The notes: a model not told the origin generated them from the sequence alone. DNA of 64,000 nucleotides from Weeksellaceae bacterium (GCA_949788275.1 OX460916.1:1674001-1738000), one strand, 5' to 3'; numbered from the stretch's first letter, positions 52,260 through 62,148 are shown. Made by a program: numbers and translations.

Positions 52260-52832
52260 TTATAAAAGTCGGACGGCTTTTACAAACCTCGTTTTCCAGT
52301 AATTTTCATCCATGGAAGAAATCATCACACCTTTTGAAGTAGAGGAATGAATAAAGTAAATAATACCACTGTTATCAATTCGCTCAACAATGCCTACATG
52401 AGAAATGGATTTACCCGACGTATTAAAAAAGATGAGATCACCCGATTTAGCTTCACGGATATTGATTTCTTTTCCATGGCCGGCTTGCGCACTCGAGTTA
52501 CGTGGTAAGCTTATACCCAATTCATCGAAACTCACATAGACTAGACCAGAGCAATCAAAACCTGAACGAGTGGTTCCACCATATTTATAGGGCGTACCGA
52601 GGAAGGATTTAGCTGTTTTCAGTAAACGATTAGCATCTTTAGACACGGCTTTATTACTCGCTCGATACGTTCCTGTTTTCGAGTTAGAATTTGATTTTGA
52701 AGGGTATTTCTTGGCTGTAGGATAATGCTTTCCGCCCACTTTTTTATAGGTTACTACTTTATTCGTCGTACACGAAGTAATGAAGAAACAAACTACAATC
52801 AAACTTCCTATATATCTTCCTATCCTGGTCAT
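52260..52832 (-). CDS. NlpC/P60 (C40) lipoprotein peptidase
   Basis: This 190-residue lipoprotein has a lipobox FITSC (Cys21) and an NlpC/P60 domain with SGFDCSGLVY (Cys94), SHVGIV (His145) and FIHSS (His162) as catalytic triad. It should cut the gamma-D-Glu to diamino acid bond of peptidoglycan stem peptides. The linker (25-65) is rich in Ser, Lys and Asn. It is between an ECF sigma gene and the Omp85-like gene on the same strand, an envelope-linked group. Confidence 0.9.
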   Translation of the reverse strand: MTRIGRYIGSLIVVCFFITSCTTNKVVTYKKVGGKHYPTAKKYPSKSNSNSKTGTYRASNKAVSKDANRLLKTAKSFLGTPYKYGGTTRSGFDCSGLVYVSFDELGISLPRNSSAQAGHGKEINIREAKSGDLIFFNTSGKSISHVGIVERIDNSGIIYFIHSSTSKGVMISSMDENYWKTRFVKAVRLL

Positions 52833-52882
52833 TTTTGTATTTTCTAGTATTATGGCTCTATTGAATAGAACGTTTAAATGGT

Positions 52883-53425
52883 TTAATTATTATTTTGAAG
52901 GATATCCATTAACAATTGTTTAGCACGAAGAATTCGCACTTTTACATTGGCAAGGGATAAATTGAGCTCCAAGGCAATTTCTTTATAGGTTTTCTCTTCC
53001 AGATACCTTAATTCAATGACCGCTTGATAGGTTGGATTAAGTTTTTGAATAGCTGCGATTAATTCATCGTTATCTTGCTTTGAAATTAGATAATCTTCGG
53101 GTGAAGGGTGAGAATCAAAAGATTGAATTTTATCGGTGTATTCATCAAGCGGAATATTGAGCTCAGGGGATTTCCGAATATGGTCAATCATGGTATTGTG
53201 GGCAATTGAAATGACCCATGTAGAAAAATCAAAATCCTCATTATAAAGCTTTAACTTACTTAGCACCTTGGTAAATGTTTCTACCGTGATGTCTTCGGCT
53301 TCTGCTTCATTTTTAATTTTAGAAACCACATAGAAGAAAACTTTATTCCACAAAAGTTCTATTAAGGCATTTTGAGCAGATTGTTTTCCTTTTTTGGCTT
53401 CTAATATAATCGTCTTAATGGTCAT
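52883..53425 (-). CDS. ECF-type RNA polymerase sigma factor
   Basis: This 180-residue protein has sigma region 2 (about 25-90, NEAEAEDITVETFTKVLSKL and FSTWVISIAHNTMIDHIRK) and region 4 (about 125-175, LNPTYQAVIELRYLEEKTYKEIA read in parts, then LSLANVKVRILRAKQLL). It directs RNA polymerase to a set of stress or envelope promoters. No anti-sigma gene lies beside it; the downstream neighbours are an NlpC/P60 lipoprotein and an Omp85-like protein, which might be its targets. The start codon is 45 bases past a terminator hairpin. Confidence 0.9.
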   Translation of the reverse strand: MTIKTIILEAKKGKQSAQNALIELLWNKVFFYVVSKIKNEAEAEDITVETFTKVLSKLKLYNEDFDFSTWVISIAHNTMIDHIRKSPELNIPLDEYTDKIQSFDSHPSPEDYLISKQDNDELIAAIQKLNPTYQAVIELRYLEEKTYKEIALELNLSLANVKVRILRAKQLLMDILQNNN

Positions 53426-53470
53426 ACGGTTTAGTCAACTTGTATAAATATATGATATTATTAAATACAA

Positions 53471-53500
53471 AAAAAGCTTCAATAAAAATTGAAGCTTTTT
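53471..53500 (-). terminator. Terminator after the tRNA-Gln cluster
   Basis: AAAAAGCTTCAAT and ATTGAAGCTTTTT pair over 13 bases around a 4-base loop; it ends just after the last tRNA-Gln on the minus strand and could also work on the plus strand. Confidence 0.85.
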
Positions 53501-53501
53501 G

Positions 53502-53572
53502 TAGACCTACAGGGATTCGAACCCCGACAGGCGGCACCAAAAACCGATGTGCTACCGTTACACCATAGGTCT
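53502..53572 (-). tRNA. tRNA-Gln (UUG), copy 1
   Basis: The cloverleaf is AGACCTA acceptor, a GTGT/GCAC D-stem with AACGGTA loop, loop TTTTGGT with anticodon UUG, and T-arm CGGGG-TTCGAAT-CCCTG, 71 bases with A as discriminator and no encoded CCA. The anticodon stem has a U-C mismatch at 27-43 and a U-G at 31-39. It is identical to copies 2 and 3. Confidence 0.93.
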
Positions 53573-53603
53573 ATTTAAATAATAAGTTGAATGTGAAATT
53601 AAA

Positions 53604-53629
53604 AAAACCTCAACCTGAATTGAGGTTTT
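53604..53629 (-). terminator. Hairpin between tRNA-Gln copies 1 and 2
   Basis: AAAACCTCAA and TTGAGGTTTT pair perfectly around CCTGAA, and the minus strand runs into T. It looks like a terminator between two tRNA genes, so the copies may be separate units or partly attenuated. Confidence 0.7.
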
Positions 53630-53639
53630 AAAAATTTTG

Positions 53640-53710
53640 TAGACCTACAGGGATTCGAACCCCGACAGGCGGCACCAAAAACCGATGTGCTACCGTTACA
53701 CCATAGGTCT
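53640..53710 (-). tRNA. tRNA-Gln (UUG), copy 2
   Basis: All 71 bases are identical to copy 1. It is separated from copy 1 by 67 bases with a hairpin and from copy 3 by 46 bases. Confidence 0.93.
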
Positions 53711-53756
53711 ATTCAACTTTTTTGCAATAATAAGACGTTTTTAAGAAAAAAACTTG

Positions 53757-53827
53757 TAGACCTACAGGGATTCGAACCCCGACAGGCGGCACCAAAAACC
53801 GATGTGCTACCGTTACACCATAGGTCT
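53757..53827 (-). tRNA. tRNA-Gln (UUG), copy 3
   Basis: All 71 bases are identical to the other two copies. As the first in the minus-strand direction, it is nearest the promoter, which I cannot place with confidence in 53828-53957. Confidence 0.93.
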
Positions 53828-53957
53828 TTGTCTTAATTGCAGTGCAAATATAGAAAGGTTTTTTTATTCTCCAAAACTATTTTAACAAGTTTTCCCATTA
53901 ATAGAGGGATTAGTCCATAAATGATTGATTATGAATTTCAAAAAAAACGAAAATTTT

Positions 53958-55124
53958 TTAAATTTTTAAACGTTTGATTTGATTTTTGAATTTTTGCTTC
54001 AAATCTTGTCCACTATCAAAGACCATTTGTTCGTTTGATGGAAATGCTAAAGGACGTCGGCCAATCATATTGATATACTCTTTTTCTAAGGCTCGACGAT
54101 CACCTGAGAATTTCCCGTACGAATCTCTAAACACATATTGACTAACTAGGTTATTCTTTTCAAGTATTTGACCATTGGCATTATTAATGACAAAATATTG
54201 GGCGGTAATCGTTGCTTCTTTACGACGCATATATTCTTCGAAACGACTTTTAACGGTGATGTAACGATCAACCACAATGGGCTTACCATCTTTATCCTTT
54301 ACAATTTCGCCATTTTGTACCAACTCTTCCTTACCATCGATAATTTTCTTTTCAAAGGTATGCACTTCTATTTTCTCTTGCTCGGGTGAAATCACAATTT
54401 GGTCGAAATGCAATTGAATAATATAATCGTAAACTGAAGATTGTTTCCCGCTATAAAATTCAGTCCATTGGCTGTCTAATCCGTAGGAATTAAAATCGAG
54501 TAGATCTCTTTCCAAAGCTTTTGGAATAACGACATTGGTGCTATTTTTTAATTCGATTAAAACGAGGTAAGTTCCTTTACTTTTAGCTTGTTGCATTAAA
54601 ACTGGAGAATCTAAATAATTACCATATACTTTCTGTAGTTCTTGCAGTTTATAATACGCATCTTGGGCACTTTTCTTGTCAGGACGTGCCAAAAAACCTC
54701 TCGCTTCTTGGTATAGGAATTCGGCATACTTTAGTTTAATGGTTGCCATAGCCTTGCTATAATCCTTTGTTTTAAAATTATAGCGATTTCCCGTAACATT
54801 CGAATTATTAACACCCGCAATAGCCTCTTGTCTTACCTGAAGTCCATTGATTAAGTAATACAATTCTTTGTATTTACTGTTGCTTGGGTCAGCTTCTAAA
54901 TATTTAATACGGGCTTCGTCTGCATCCATAGCACCGTGATAGGCCTGATGGATTATAGGCATGTATTTGGCTGCATTTTTAACAGACGGGTTTTTGGTAT
55001 AAAACTGTAACGATTGGTAAAAAGCTTCGTTAAAATTCCCCGAGACTAAGGCCGAGTTAGCCGCTTTATAAGGGCTACAGCCAACAATAAGTACAAGTAG
55101 TAAAAGTGTAAAGGTCGATCGCAT
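53958..55124 (-). CDS. Predicted lipoprotein of unknown function
   Basis: This 388-residue protein has a lipobox IVGC (Cys16) and should be a lipoprotein in the envelope. Residues 20-200 are helical and resemble TPR-like repeats (NSALVSGNFNEAFYQSLQFY, KYAEFLYQEARGFLARPDK), and the later part is beta-rich with a KDKDGKPIV turn. I do not recognise the family. It starts 19 bases after the xpt stop and may be in the same transcript as xpt. No catalytic motif is seen. Confidence 0.75.
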   Translation of the reverse strand: MRSTFTLLLLVLIVGCSPYKAANSALVSGNFNEAFYQSLQFYTKNPSVKNAAKYMPIIHQAYHGAMDADEARIKYLEADPSNSKYKELYYLINGLQVRQEAIAGVNNSNVTGNRYNFKTKDYSKAMATIKLKYAEFLYQEARGFLARPDKKSAQDAYYKLQELQKVYGNYLDSPVLMQQAKSKGTYLVLIELKNSTNVVIPKALERDLLDFNSYGLDSQWTEFYSGKQSSVYDYIIQLHFDQIVISPEQEKIEVHTFEKKIIDGKEELVQNGEIVKDKDGKPIVVDRYITVKSRFEEYMRRKEATITAQYFVINNANGQILEKNNLVSQYVFRDSYGKFSGDRRALEKEYINMIGRRPLAFPSNEQMVFDSGQDLKQKFKNQIKRLKI

Positions 55125-55143
55125 ATAGATTGAGTTTAGATGT

Positions 55144-55710
55144 TTATAAAAATTCGATATAGTTGTCTTTTAGGGTTTGAATTCGTACGAGTGATTCAAC
55201 TCTTGTACCACTTTTTTCTAAACGGGTTGCACCTTCTTGAAAACTTTTCTCAATAATGAAACCCATACCCACTAGTGTGGCATCCGCTTGACCGATTAAA
55301 TCCTTGGCTCCCAGGGCAGCATTACCATTAGCAAGAAAATCATCGATAAATAAAACACGGTCATTTTTTCCTAAATAATTTTTACTTACACAGACATCAT
55401 ACGTCCGATCTTTGGTATACGAATACACCTGAGCAGTATACATATCGCCCATTGTTTTAGGTTTAGCCTTCTTAATAAAAACCACGGGTAAACCCCATTC
55501 TAATCCCACCATTATAGCGGGTGCAATTCCGCTGGCTTCTATGGTCACAATTTTGTTAATGCCTAGGTCACTAAAACGCTTTACAAACTCTAATGCGATG
55601 CTGTGCATTAAAACAGGATCCATTTGGTGATTGATAAAACTATCGACTTTTAGGATTCCTCCGTCGAAACTTTGTCCGTCTTTTAAAATTCTATCGTGTA
55701 ATTCTTTCAT
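55144..55710 (-). CDS. xpt: Xanthine phosphoribosyltransferase
   Basis: This 188-residue protein matches Xpt: the N-terminal [25 protein letters not shown] (in parts) and the PRPP-binding motif [16 protein letters not shown] (about 127-142). It turns xanthine and PRPP into XMP, feeding GMP synthesis. It follows guaA by 67 bases and a terminator, so guanine-nucleotide salvage and synthesis are neighbours. I see no purine riboswitch in the short upstream region. Confidence 0.93.
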   Translation of the reverse strand: MKELHDRILKDGQSFDGGILKVDSFINHQMDPVLMHSIALEFVKRFSDLGINKIVTIEASGIAPAIMVGLEWGLPVVFIKKAKPKTMGDMYTAQVYSYTKDRTYDVCVSKNYLGKNDRVLFIDDFLANGNAALGAKDLIGQADATLVGMGFIIEKSFQEGATRLEKSGTRVESLVRIQTLKDNYIEFL

Positions 55711-55731
55711 GTTTCAACTAAAAAAAGTATT

Positions 55732-55763
55732 AAAAAAAAGCCAGCACTTTACAGGCTGACTTT
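55732..55763 (-). terminator. Terminator between guaA and xpt
   Basis: On the minus strand AAAGTCAGC and GCTGGCTTT (one G-U pair) enclose a 9-base loop and run into T. Confidence 0.8.
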
Positions 55764-55777
55764 ACTATGTAGATTAT

Positions 55778-57310
55778 TTATTCCCATTCAATGGTTGCGG
55801 GTGGTTTAGAGCTAATGTCATAAGCCACGCGGTTTATACCTCTCACTTCGTTAATGATTCGGTTAGAAACCACTTCTAAAAACTCGTAAGGAAGTTTAGA
55901 CCATGTTGCTGTCATAAAATCGATCGTATTGGCTGATCGGACAACAGCGGTATATTCGTATGTACGTTCATCCCCCATAACACCGACCGATTTTACAGGA
56001 AGTAAAACCACGAAAGCCTGAGACACCTGATCGTATAAATCGTTTTTATATAATTCTTCGATAAAGATATCGTCAGCCTCCTGAAGAATTCGAACTTTCT
56101 CTGCATCCACTTCACCTAAAACACGGATACCTAATCCAGGTCCTGGGAAGGGATGACGGTAAACCAATTCTCTTGGGATTCCTAATTCCACACCTACTTT
56201 ACGTACTTCATCTTTAAATAATTCACGCAAAGGTTCTAATAAGGCTAATTTCATATCATCCGGTAATCCACCTACATTGTGGTGAGATTTAATGGTGGCC
56301 GAAGGTCCTTTGACCGACTGTGATTCAATAACATCGGGATAGATTGTTCCTTGCGCTAGAAAAGCGGCATCTCCAATTTTTTTCGATTCTTCATCAAATA
56401 CAGCGATAAAATCATGGCCAATTGCTTTACGCTTAGCCTCTGGTTCGTCTACACCTTTTAAGCTTCCTAAGAAACGATCGGCCGCATCCACCATTTTGAT
56501 ATTCATCTTGAAGTGTTTCCCATAATTTTCCATGACCTTTTTCCCTTCGTCTTTACGAAGTAAGCCGGTATCCACAAAAATACAGGTCAATTGGTCACCA
56601 ATAGCGCGTTGAATTAACACCGCAGCAACAGAAGAATCAACACCTCCTGAAAGACCCAAGATCACTTTTTTATCACCAACGACTGTGCGAATACGCTCAA
56701 TTTCGGTTTGGATAAAATCTTTAATCTTCCAATTTTTCTCTGCTTTACAAATATCAAAAACAAAATTGTTTAAAATCTCAGAGCCAAACTCGGTATGAGA
56801 AACCTCTGGGTGAAACTGTACGGCAAAGATTTTTTTCTCTTCATTGGCAAAGGCAGCAATATCAACCGTTGATTTAGCTGTTACAATAGCCCCAAGCGGT
56901 GCTTTTGTAACTTCATCAAAATGGCTCATCCATACGGTCGATTTCTCTGGAAGAGCGGTCATCAATGAATTATCAGCTAAAAGCGATAATTCCGATTTTC
57001 CATACTCTCCTTTCTCCCCTTTTTTCACTTCACCACCCAATAAATGAGCAATCAATTGCATTCCATAGCAAATTCCTAAAACAGGAATTCCTAGTTCAAA
57101 CAATTCTTTTTCAACCAATGCAGCCTCATCACCAAAAACCGATGAAGGTCCGCCTGATAAAATGATTCCTTTGGGTTGATGTTTTTTGATTTCTTCGATT
57201 GGAGTGAAGTAAGGGATAATTTCGGTATAAACTCCAAACTCTCGGATTCTGCGGGCAATTAACTGATTGTATTGCGAGCCAAAATCCAAAATAATAATTC
57301 CGTTCGTCAT
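55778..57310 (-). CDS. guaA: GMP synthase (glutamine-hydrolysing)
   Basis: This 510-residue enzyme makes GMP from XMP with glutamine and ATP. The N-terminal class I amidotransferase shows GICYGMQ (Cys nucleophile) and QFHPEVSHTE (His, Glu). The ATP-pyrophosphatase domain has LGLSGGVDSSVAA (P-loop), and the C-terminal dimerisation domain ends in KPPATIEWE, the family signature. A -7 box precedes it. No guaB lies in the window. Confidence 0.97.
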   Translation of the reverse strand: MTNGIIILDFGSQYNQLIARRIREFGVYTEIIPYFTPIEEIKKHQPKGIILSGGPSSVFGDEAALVEKELFELGIPVLGICYGMQLIAHLLGGEVKKGEKGEYGKSELSLLADNSLMTALPEKSTVWMSHFDEVTKAPLGAIVTAKSTVDIAAFANEEKKIFAVQFHPEVSHTEFGSEILNNFVFDICKAEKNWKIKDFIQTEIERIRTVVGDKKVILGLSGGVDSSVAAVLIQRAIGDQLTCIFVDTGLLRKDEGKKVMENYGKHFKMNIKMVDAADRFLGSLKGVDEPEAKRKAIGHDFIAVFDEESKKIGDAAFLAQGTIYPDVIESQSVKGPSATIKSHHNVGGLPDDMKLALLEPLRELFKDEVRKVGVELGIPRELVYRHPFPGPGLGIRVLGEVDAEKVRILQEADDIFIEELYKNDLYDQVSQAFVVLLPVKSVGVMGDERTYEYTAVVRSANTIDFMTATWSKLPYEFLEVVSNRIINEVRGINRVAYDISSKPPATIEWE

Positions 57311-57654
57311 TTGTGTTTGTCTTTGCGCAAAATTAAGGTAATTCTAGCTTTTAAGCAGTATATTCTTCTTAATTCTTTTAAGCATACAAAAGAATTGCTT
57401 CTCCGTTTGACGTTATAAATGCAATTGAAAGGTAATCGATCATTATCCATCGTTGTATGGAGAAAAAAGGTGAATTTCGGTATGCTCGATACCGTTTATG
57501 GTTTTAAAACGGTTTATCGTTTAAGTTCATCAAAGAACTGTAATTGTTTTTACGCTCTTATTTTTATGAATTACACTACTTTGAATACTTATTGAATAAT
57601 TTTTATTTTATTCTAAAGGCGAATTATTAACCCGTAATTTCTATTGACTAAAAC
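57311..57654. other. Intergenic region between guaA and mtgA
   Basis: No coding frame is seen in these 344 bases. A -7 box (TAATTTTG, 57328-57335, minus strand) serves guaA. Two small inverted repeats are present: AATTCTTTT/AAAAGAATT (57371-57379 with 57388-57396) and CGGTAT/ATACCG near 57479. None has a T-run typical of a terminator for mtgA. Confidence 0.55.
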
Positions 57655-58323
57655 CTATTGAATGATTTTCTCAATAGCAGGATCTCCACTCAGGTTATTC
57701 ATTTGGCGTTTAACCCAAGCGGCACGGCGCGTTACCAAGTGGTCGGCTGGATTAACATTGTATTTTTTGGGATTAGGTAAAACCACTGCAATTTTAGCGG
57801 CTTCATCCTTGGTCAAATCTTTGGCTGGCTTTTGAAAGTAATAGTGAGAGGCGGCTTCTATTCCATATACCCCAATTCCCATCTCAGAAACATTCAGGTA
57901 CATTTCGAGGATGCGTTCTTTCCCCCAAATCAATTCAATCATAAAGGTAAAATAAGCCTCTAGTCCCTTACGAACCCACGTACGTCCTTGCCATAAAAAA
58001 ACATTTTTAGCGACTTGTTGCGAAATCGTACTTCCACCCCGTAAAGACTTCCCTTTTTCGTTGTGCTCTATGGCTTTTTGAATTCCTTTGATATCGAAAC
58101 CGCTGTGTTGGGCAAATTGTTGGTCTTCAGCAGCAATAACCGCTAATTTAATAGTACGACTCATTTCAGCAGCATCTACATAATCTCTTTTTAGTGATTT
58201 CCCCTCTATAAGCGAGGTAAGCTGCGTAATGGTAAAAGGTGGATTGATCCACTTAAGTGCGATAATATAAGCGAATTGAAAAACAATTATATACAGGATT
58301 GTTTTACGGATGAACTTGAACAT
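57655..58323 (-). CDS. mtgA: Monofunctional peptidoglycan glycosyltransferase
   Basis: This 222-residue protein has one N-terminal membrane helix (about 6-25) and a GT51 domain with AAEDQQFAQHSGFD (catalytic Glu), GGSTISQQVAKN, GKERILEMYLN and EAASHYYFQKPA. It polymerises lipid II into glycan chains but has no transpeptidase domain. Length fits MtgA. A -7 box (TACATTTG, 58343-58350) precedes the start by 19 bases. Confidence 0.94.
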   Translation of the reverse strand: MFKFIRKTILYIIVFQFAYIIALKWINPPFTITQLTSLIEGKSLKRDYVDAAEMSRTIKLAVIAAEDQQFAQHSGFDIKGIQKAIEHNEKGKSLRGGSTISQQVAKNVFLWQGRTWVRKGLEAYFTFMIELIWGKERILEMYLNVSEMGIGVYGIEAASHYYFQKPAKDLTKDEAAKIAVVLPNPKKYNVNPADHLVTRRAAWVKRQMNNLSGDPAIEKIIQ

Positions 58324-58342
58324 AAACGGCTTTTATAGAACA

Positions 58343-58350
58343 CAAATGTA
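58343..58350 (-). promoter_or_regulatory. -7 box of mtgA
   Basis: TACATTTG on the minus strand matches TAnnTTTG and would start transcription near 58336. Confidence 0.5.
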
Positions 58351-58390
58351 CTCGAATAATTGAAAAAAAAAATTATTGATCCGTGAGTTC

Positions 58391-59059
58391 TTAAAAAGAA
58401 GTTTTGGCCATTTGAGAAGAACATTCGTAATACGGATTAGAAAAATCGCTCCAATAAGCAATTTTTTGATCGTTCCCTAAGTAATTTTTCCAAATCCCTA
58501 GATATGCATTATTAAAATAACCTTCTTCTTTTTTATCCGAATCATCGTAGTAAACTGTATCGTTATGCGTCATAAACCATTTAGACACCAACTTCCCCGA
58601 AAAGAAACCTGACTGTCCTTTTCCACGGCGTTCGTTAAAAACATAGTGCGCTTCAATTAAGCCATGGATTCGAGGAGCAAGTAGGGCGTATTCAATATTG
58701 TCTATTTTAGCTGTATTGATTATTTCTTGAATATTTTGAATAATAATTCGACCAGAGAATTCTGATTTAATACCTTTAACCGTTGTTTGGCCAAAAACCA
58801 TGTAATCACTTGGGTCGTTACCGTTTTTAATCACGTTAATAATTTGGAAGCTAATAGGATCTTGATTCTCTCCAATAGCACCAATACTAACTTGAGCTTT
58901 TGCGTTTTTCCACACCGGTGAAAAATCAAAATCTAAATAATCGGATACAATGTAATTTCCCAATTTTTGATGTGAATTTAAAATACTTCTCACACAAACT
59001 TCCTGAGCATGTATAGTGTATACAAAAAACAACATACATATTACAAATAATTTCTTCAT
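58391..59059 (-). CDS. Exported hypothetical protein, 222 residues
   Basis: A signal peptide (MKKLFVICMLFFVYTIHAQ) marks it as exported. The mature part is beta-rich with a basic loop (RRGKGQSGFFSGKLVSKWF) and a C-terminal Cys (YYECSS) that could pair with the early Cys in QEVCVRS. I do not recognise a family. It is upstream of mtgA on the same strand by 67 bases, but mtgA has its own promoter box. Confidence 0.65.
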   Translation of the reverse strand: MKKLFVICMLFFVYTIHAQEVCVRSILNSHQKLGNYIVSDYLDFDFSPVWKNAKAQVSIGAIGENQDPISFQIINVIKNGNDPSDYMVFGQTTVKGIKSEFSGRIIIQNIQEIINTAKIDNIEYALLAPRIHGLIEAHYVFNERRGKGQSGFFSGKLVSKWFMTHNDTVYYDDSDKKEEGYFNNAYLGIWKNYLGNDQKIAYWSDFSNPYYECSSQMAKTSF

Positions 59060-59200
59060 TCTTAAACCAACCTAAATTAAAAACTCTTTTCAAATCTACT
59101 CATTTAGTCTGATAAATAATAAAAGAAAGTGGTGAAATTTTAAGTAATTAAATCGCTTTTTTAGTTAATAATCATAATAATAGTTAATTACAAACGACAA

Positions 59201-59228
59201 AAAAAGGTGATCAAATGATCACCTTTTT
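59201..59228 (-). terminator. Intrinsic terminator after purD
   Basis: AAAAAGGTGATCA, loop AA, TGATCACCTTTTT, 15 bases beyond the purD stop on the minus strand. Confidence 0.9.
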
Positions 59229-59242
59229 AAACCTATACAACA

Positions 59243-60496
59243 CTATACCAATCCAATATCGGTTCGGTAATATTGATAATCAAAATGAACTTTCTTTATA
59301 TTCTCGTAAGCTTGTTCTCGGGCTAATTGAAGCGTATCACCTAATCCAACAACATTAATCACTCGTCCGCCTGTGGTCACTATTTGTTCATCGGCTTGTT
59401 TAGCACCAGCCACAAACCAAGGGCAATCGACCTTTTCTAATCCGCGGATTTCATAACCTTTTTCATAGTTCCCAGGGTATCCGCCAGACACTAAAACAAC
59501 ACAACATGCGTTTTGGTTTGTAAAGTCTAAGGTAAATTCTTCTCCATTGATCGCTTTATTAACGACGTCAAATAAATCGTTCTTAAGCAGAGGTAAAGTG
59601 GTTTGGGTTTCTGGATCGCCCATTCTCAAGTTATACTCTAACAAATACACCCCCTTTTGATTAACCATAAGGCCGAAGAAAATCACACCTGCGAACTTTA
59701 ACCCTTCTTTAATTAAACCACATTTTGTAGGTTCAAGAATATCTTCTTCAAACGCTTTCAAGTGGGCATTGGTAAATAATGGATTTGGAGCAATTACACC
59801 CATACCACCTGTATTTAATCCAGTTTCGCCTTCACCAATCTTTTTATGATCTTTCGCAGAGACAAAAGGAACAATTTTTTTACCGTTAAAAAAAGATAAA
59901 ATAGAGACTTCAAATCCTTCTAGATATTCTTCTATAACCACTTCTGCTCCCGCATCACCGAAGGTTTTATCGAGCATGATTTCATCAACCGCTTTTTCTG
60001 CTTCTTCTAAGTTTTGACAAATAATAACGCCCTTTCCTGCGGCTAAGCCACTTGCTTTAACCACAATAGGAAATTCTTGTGTTTGAAGGTACTCTTTCGC
60101 TAAATGACGGCCTTGGAAATTTTGATAAGCAGCTGTTTTCACACCATATTTAGCCATAAAATCTTTGGCGAAAGCTTTACTTGCCTCTAATTGAGCGGCC
60201 TCTTTTTGGGGACCAAAAACACGAAGGTTTGCGGCCTGAAAAAGATCGACAACTCCATCGGCAAGCTCTACTTCTGGGCCTACAAACGTAAGGTCGATTA
60301 AGTTTTCTAGAGCAAAGTCGCGCATATCTTCTAACGAAGAAAGCGCCACATTTGTTCCTATTTGAGCTGTACCAGCATTACCTGGGGTAAAGAACAGTTC
60401 AAGTTCTTCTTCTTTTTGTAAGAAATCGTTTTGAAATTTCCAACCAATGGCGTGTTCTCGTCCACCAGATCCGATGATTAATATTTTTGTGCTCAT
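59243..60496 (-). CDS. purD: Phosphoribosylamine-glycine ligase
   Basis: This 417-residue ATP-grasp enzyme makes GAR from phosphoribosylamine, glycine and ATP, the second step of purine synthesis. Typical parts are ILIIGSGGREHAIGW, FTPGNAGTA, the ATP-grasp loops VVKASGLAAGKGV and VVIEEYLEGFEVS, DHKKIGEGETGLNTGGMG and YNLRMGDPETQ. It is 58 bases after purH with no terminator between, so the two are probably co-transcribed. Confidence 0.96.
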   Translation of the reverse strand: MSTKILIIGSGGREHAIGWKFQNDFLQKEEELELFFTPGNAGTAQIGTNVALSSLEDMRDFALENLIDLTFVGPEVELADGVVDLFQAANLRVFGPQKEAAQLEASKAFAKDFMAKYGVKTAAYQNFQGRHLAKEYLQTQEFPIVVKASGLAAGKGVIICQNLEEAEKAVDEIMLDKTFGDAGAEVVIEEYLEGFEVSILSFFNGKKIVPFVSAKDHKKIGEGETGLNTGGMGVIAPNPLFTNAHLKAFEEDILEPTKCGLIKEGLKFAGVIFFGLMVNQKGVYLLEYNLRMGDPETQTTLPLLKNDLFDVVNKAINGEEFTLDFTNQNACCVVLVSGGYPGNYEKGYEIRGLEKVDCPWFVAGAKQADEQIVTTGGRVINVVGLGDTLQLAREQAYENIKKVHFDYQYYRTDIGLV

Positions 60497-60554
60497 TTTT
60501 GTTTGTATTTTGTTTGTGGAAAATGTTTTATACTCATTGAATTACTCAAAAAGA

Positions 60555-62066
60555 TTAATGCATAAAATGTCTCATTCCGGTAAATACCATTGGTATTTCG
60601 TGTTCGTTGCACGCGTCGATACTTTCCTGATCCTTAACAGATCCACCAGGCTGAATAATGGCTGTTATGCCGTTTTCAGCAGCGAAATCGGCTACATCAC
60701 GAAAAGGAAAAAAGGCATCAGAAGCTAAGACTAAATCTTGATCGACCTTGGCTTTAGCGCGTTCAATTGCTTGTTGAGCAGCCCAGATACGATTGGTTTG
60801 TCCACCCCCAATACCGTAGGCTTGTCCGTTTGTGGCAACCACAATCGCATTGGATTTAACCCATTTCACAATTTTTTGTGCAAAGATTAAGTCGGTCATC
60901 TGTTTTTGAGATGGCTGGGTCGTCGTCACAATTTGAAATTCGTTCGAAAACTGGTTATCCGACGATTGAACAATTAAACCACCGTCTACTTTTACGTAAG
61001 TCACCTGATCTGCAACAGGATTGTTGACTTTAATGACACGTACATTTTTCTTTTGCTTAAAAATTTCTAAGGCATCCGCTGTAAAATCGGGAGCAATAAC
61101 AATTTCTAAAAATATTTTATTCAGTTCAACCGCTGTATTCGCATCGACCTTTTTATTGAAAGCGATAATTCCACCAAAGATTGACATGGGATCACATTCG
61201 TAGGCTTTTGTATACGCATCCACAACCGAATCACCAATGGCTACACCACAAGGCGTTGAGTGTTTTACAGCACAACAACTAATATCGTTAAATTCTGATA
61301 CTACCTTGTACGCCAAATCCATATCTCGAATATTGTTAAAAGAAAGTTCTTTTCCTTGTAAATATTCAAAATCTTTCATTGCCCCATTTTTGGTTTTATC
61401 TACATAATAAGCCGCTTTTTGATGCGGGTTTTCACCATAACGAAGATCCATTACTTTTTCATAAGAAGACTCTAGGTAGGTTGGAAAATCGTCTCCTAGA
61501 ATATAAGATGATATCGCTGCATCATAAGCCGCCGTTAAATTGAAAACTTTTCCTGCAAATAATTTACGGGTTTCTAATCGGGTTGTTCCTTCTGCTGTTA
61601 TTTCTTGCATCACCTTCGCATAGTCATTCGCGTCCGTTACTACCGTCACATCGTAAAAGTTTTTGGCTGAAGAGCGCAACATCGACGGACCTCCGATATC
61701 GATAAATTCGATCATTTCGGCTTCCGATAAACCTGTATTCATTTTCTCAAAGAAAGGATACAAATTCACAATCACTAAATCAATTGGGTTAATCCCTAAT
61801 GACTCGATGGTTTTCATATGGTTTTCGTCTGAACGACGCGCCATAATTCCACCATGAATAGCTGGATGCAATGATTTCACACGACCATCTAAAATTTCGG
61901 GAAAGCCGGTAACATCTTTTACTTCGGTTACCTCGATTCCATGATCTTGTAAATGTTTATAGGTACCCCCTGTCGACAAGATTTTGTAATCCTGAGCGAC
62001 AAGAAATTGAGCAAATTCGACTAAGTTCGACTTGTCTGAGACACTAATCAGCGCTTGTTTTTGCAT
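60555..62066 (-). CDS. purH: Bifunctional AICAR transformylase/IMP cyclohydrolase
   Basis: This 503-residue enzyme does the last two steps to IMP. The N-terminal cyclohydrolase part has [24 protein letters not shown] and GGIMARR; the C-terminal transformylase part has KHSTPCGVA (catalytic Lys-His), GGGQTNRI and the final [13 protein letters not shown]. Length is slightly short of E. coli PurH (529) but all motifs are present. It is followed by purD. The start region has an A-rich leader (AACGAAAACAAA), no Shine-Dalgarno. Confidence 0.96.
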   Translation of the reverse strand: MQKQALISVSDKSNLVEFAQFLVAQDYKILSTGGTYKHLQDHGIEVTEVKDVTGFPEILDGRVKSLHPAIHGGIMARRSDENHMKTIESLGINPIDLVIVNLYPFFEKMNTGLSEAEMIEFIDIGGPSMLRSSAKNFYDVTVVTDANDYAKVMQEITAEGTTRLETRKLFAGKVFNLTAAYDAAISSYILGDDFPTYLESSYEKVMDLRYGENPHQKAAYYVDKTKNGAMKDFEYLQGKELSFNNIRDMDLAYKVVSEFNDISCCAVKHSTPCGVAIGDSVVDAYTKAYECDPMSIFGGIIAFNKKVDANTAVELNKIFLEIVIAPDFTADALEIFKQKKNVRVIKVNNPVADQVTYVKVDGGLIVQSSDNQFSNEFQIVTTTQPSQKQMTDLIFAQKIVKWVKSNAIVVATNGQAYGIGGGQTNRIWAAQQAIERAKAKVDQDLVLASDAFFPFRDVADFAAENGITAIIQPGGSVKDQESIDACNEHEIPMVFTGMRHFMH

Positions 62067-62114
62067 TTTGTTTTCGTTTTTAAAGTTTATGTTTTAAAGT
62101 TTTGTTCAAAAAAA

Positions 62115-62148
62115 TAACCCCTCAATTCAAGATTAAAGGGGTCGTTAT
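62115..62148 (-). terminator. Intrinsic terminator after purN
   Basis: On the minus strand ACCCCT and AGGGGT with flanking pairs enclose a 14-base loop and run into a T-run. Confidence 0.75.

Noticed and set aside
53502-53827. The three 71-base repeats as a CRISPR-like array
   Set aside because: They are cloverleaf tRNA-Gln genes with spacers of unequal length and terminator hairpins.
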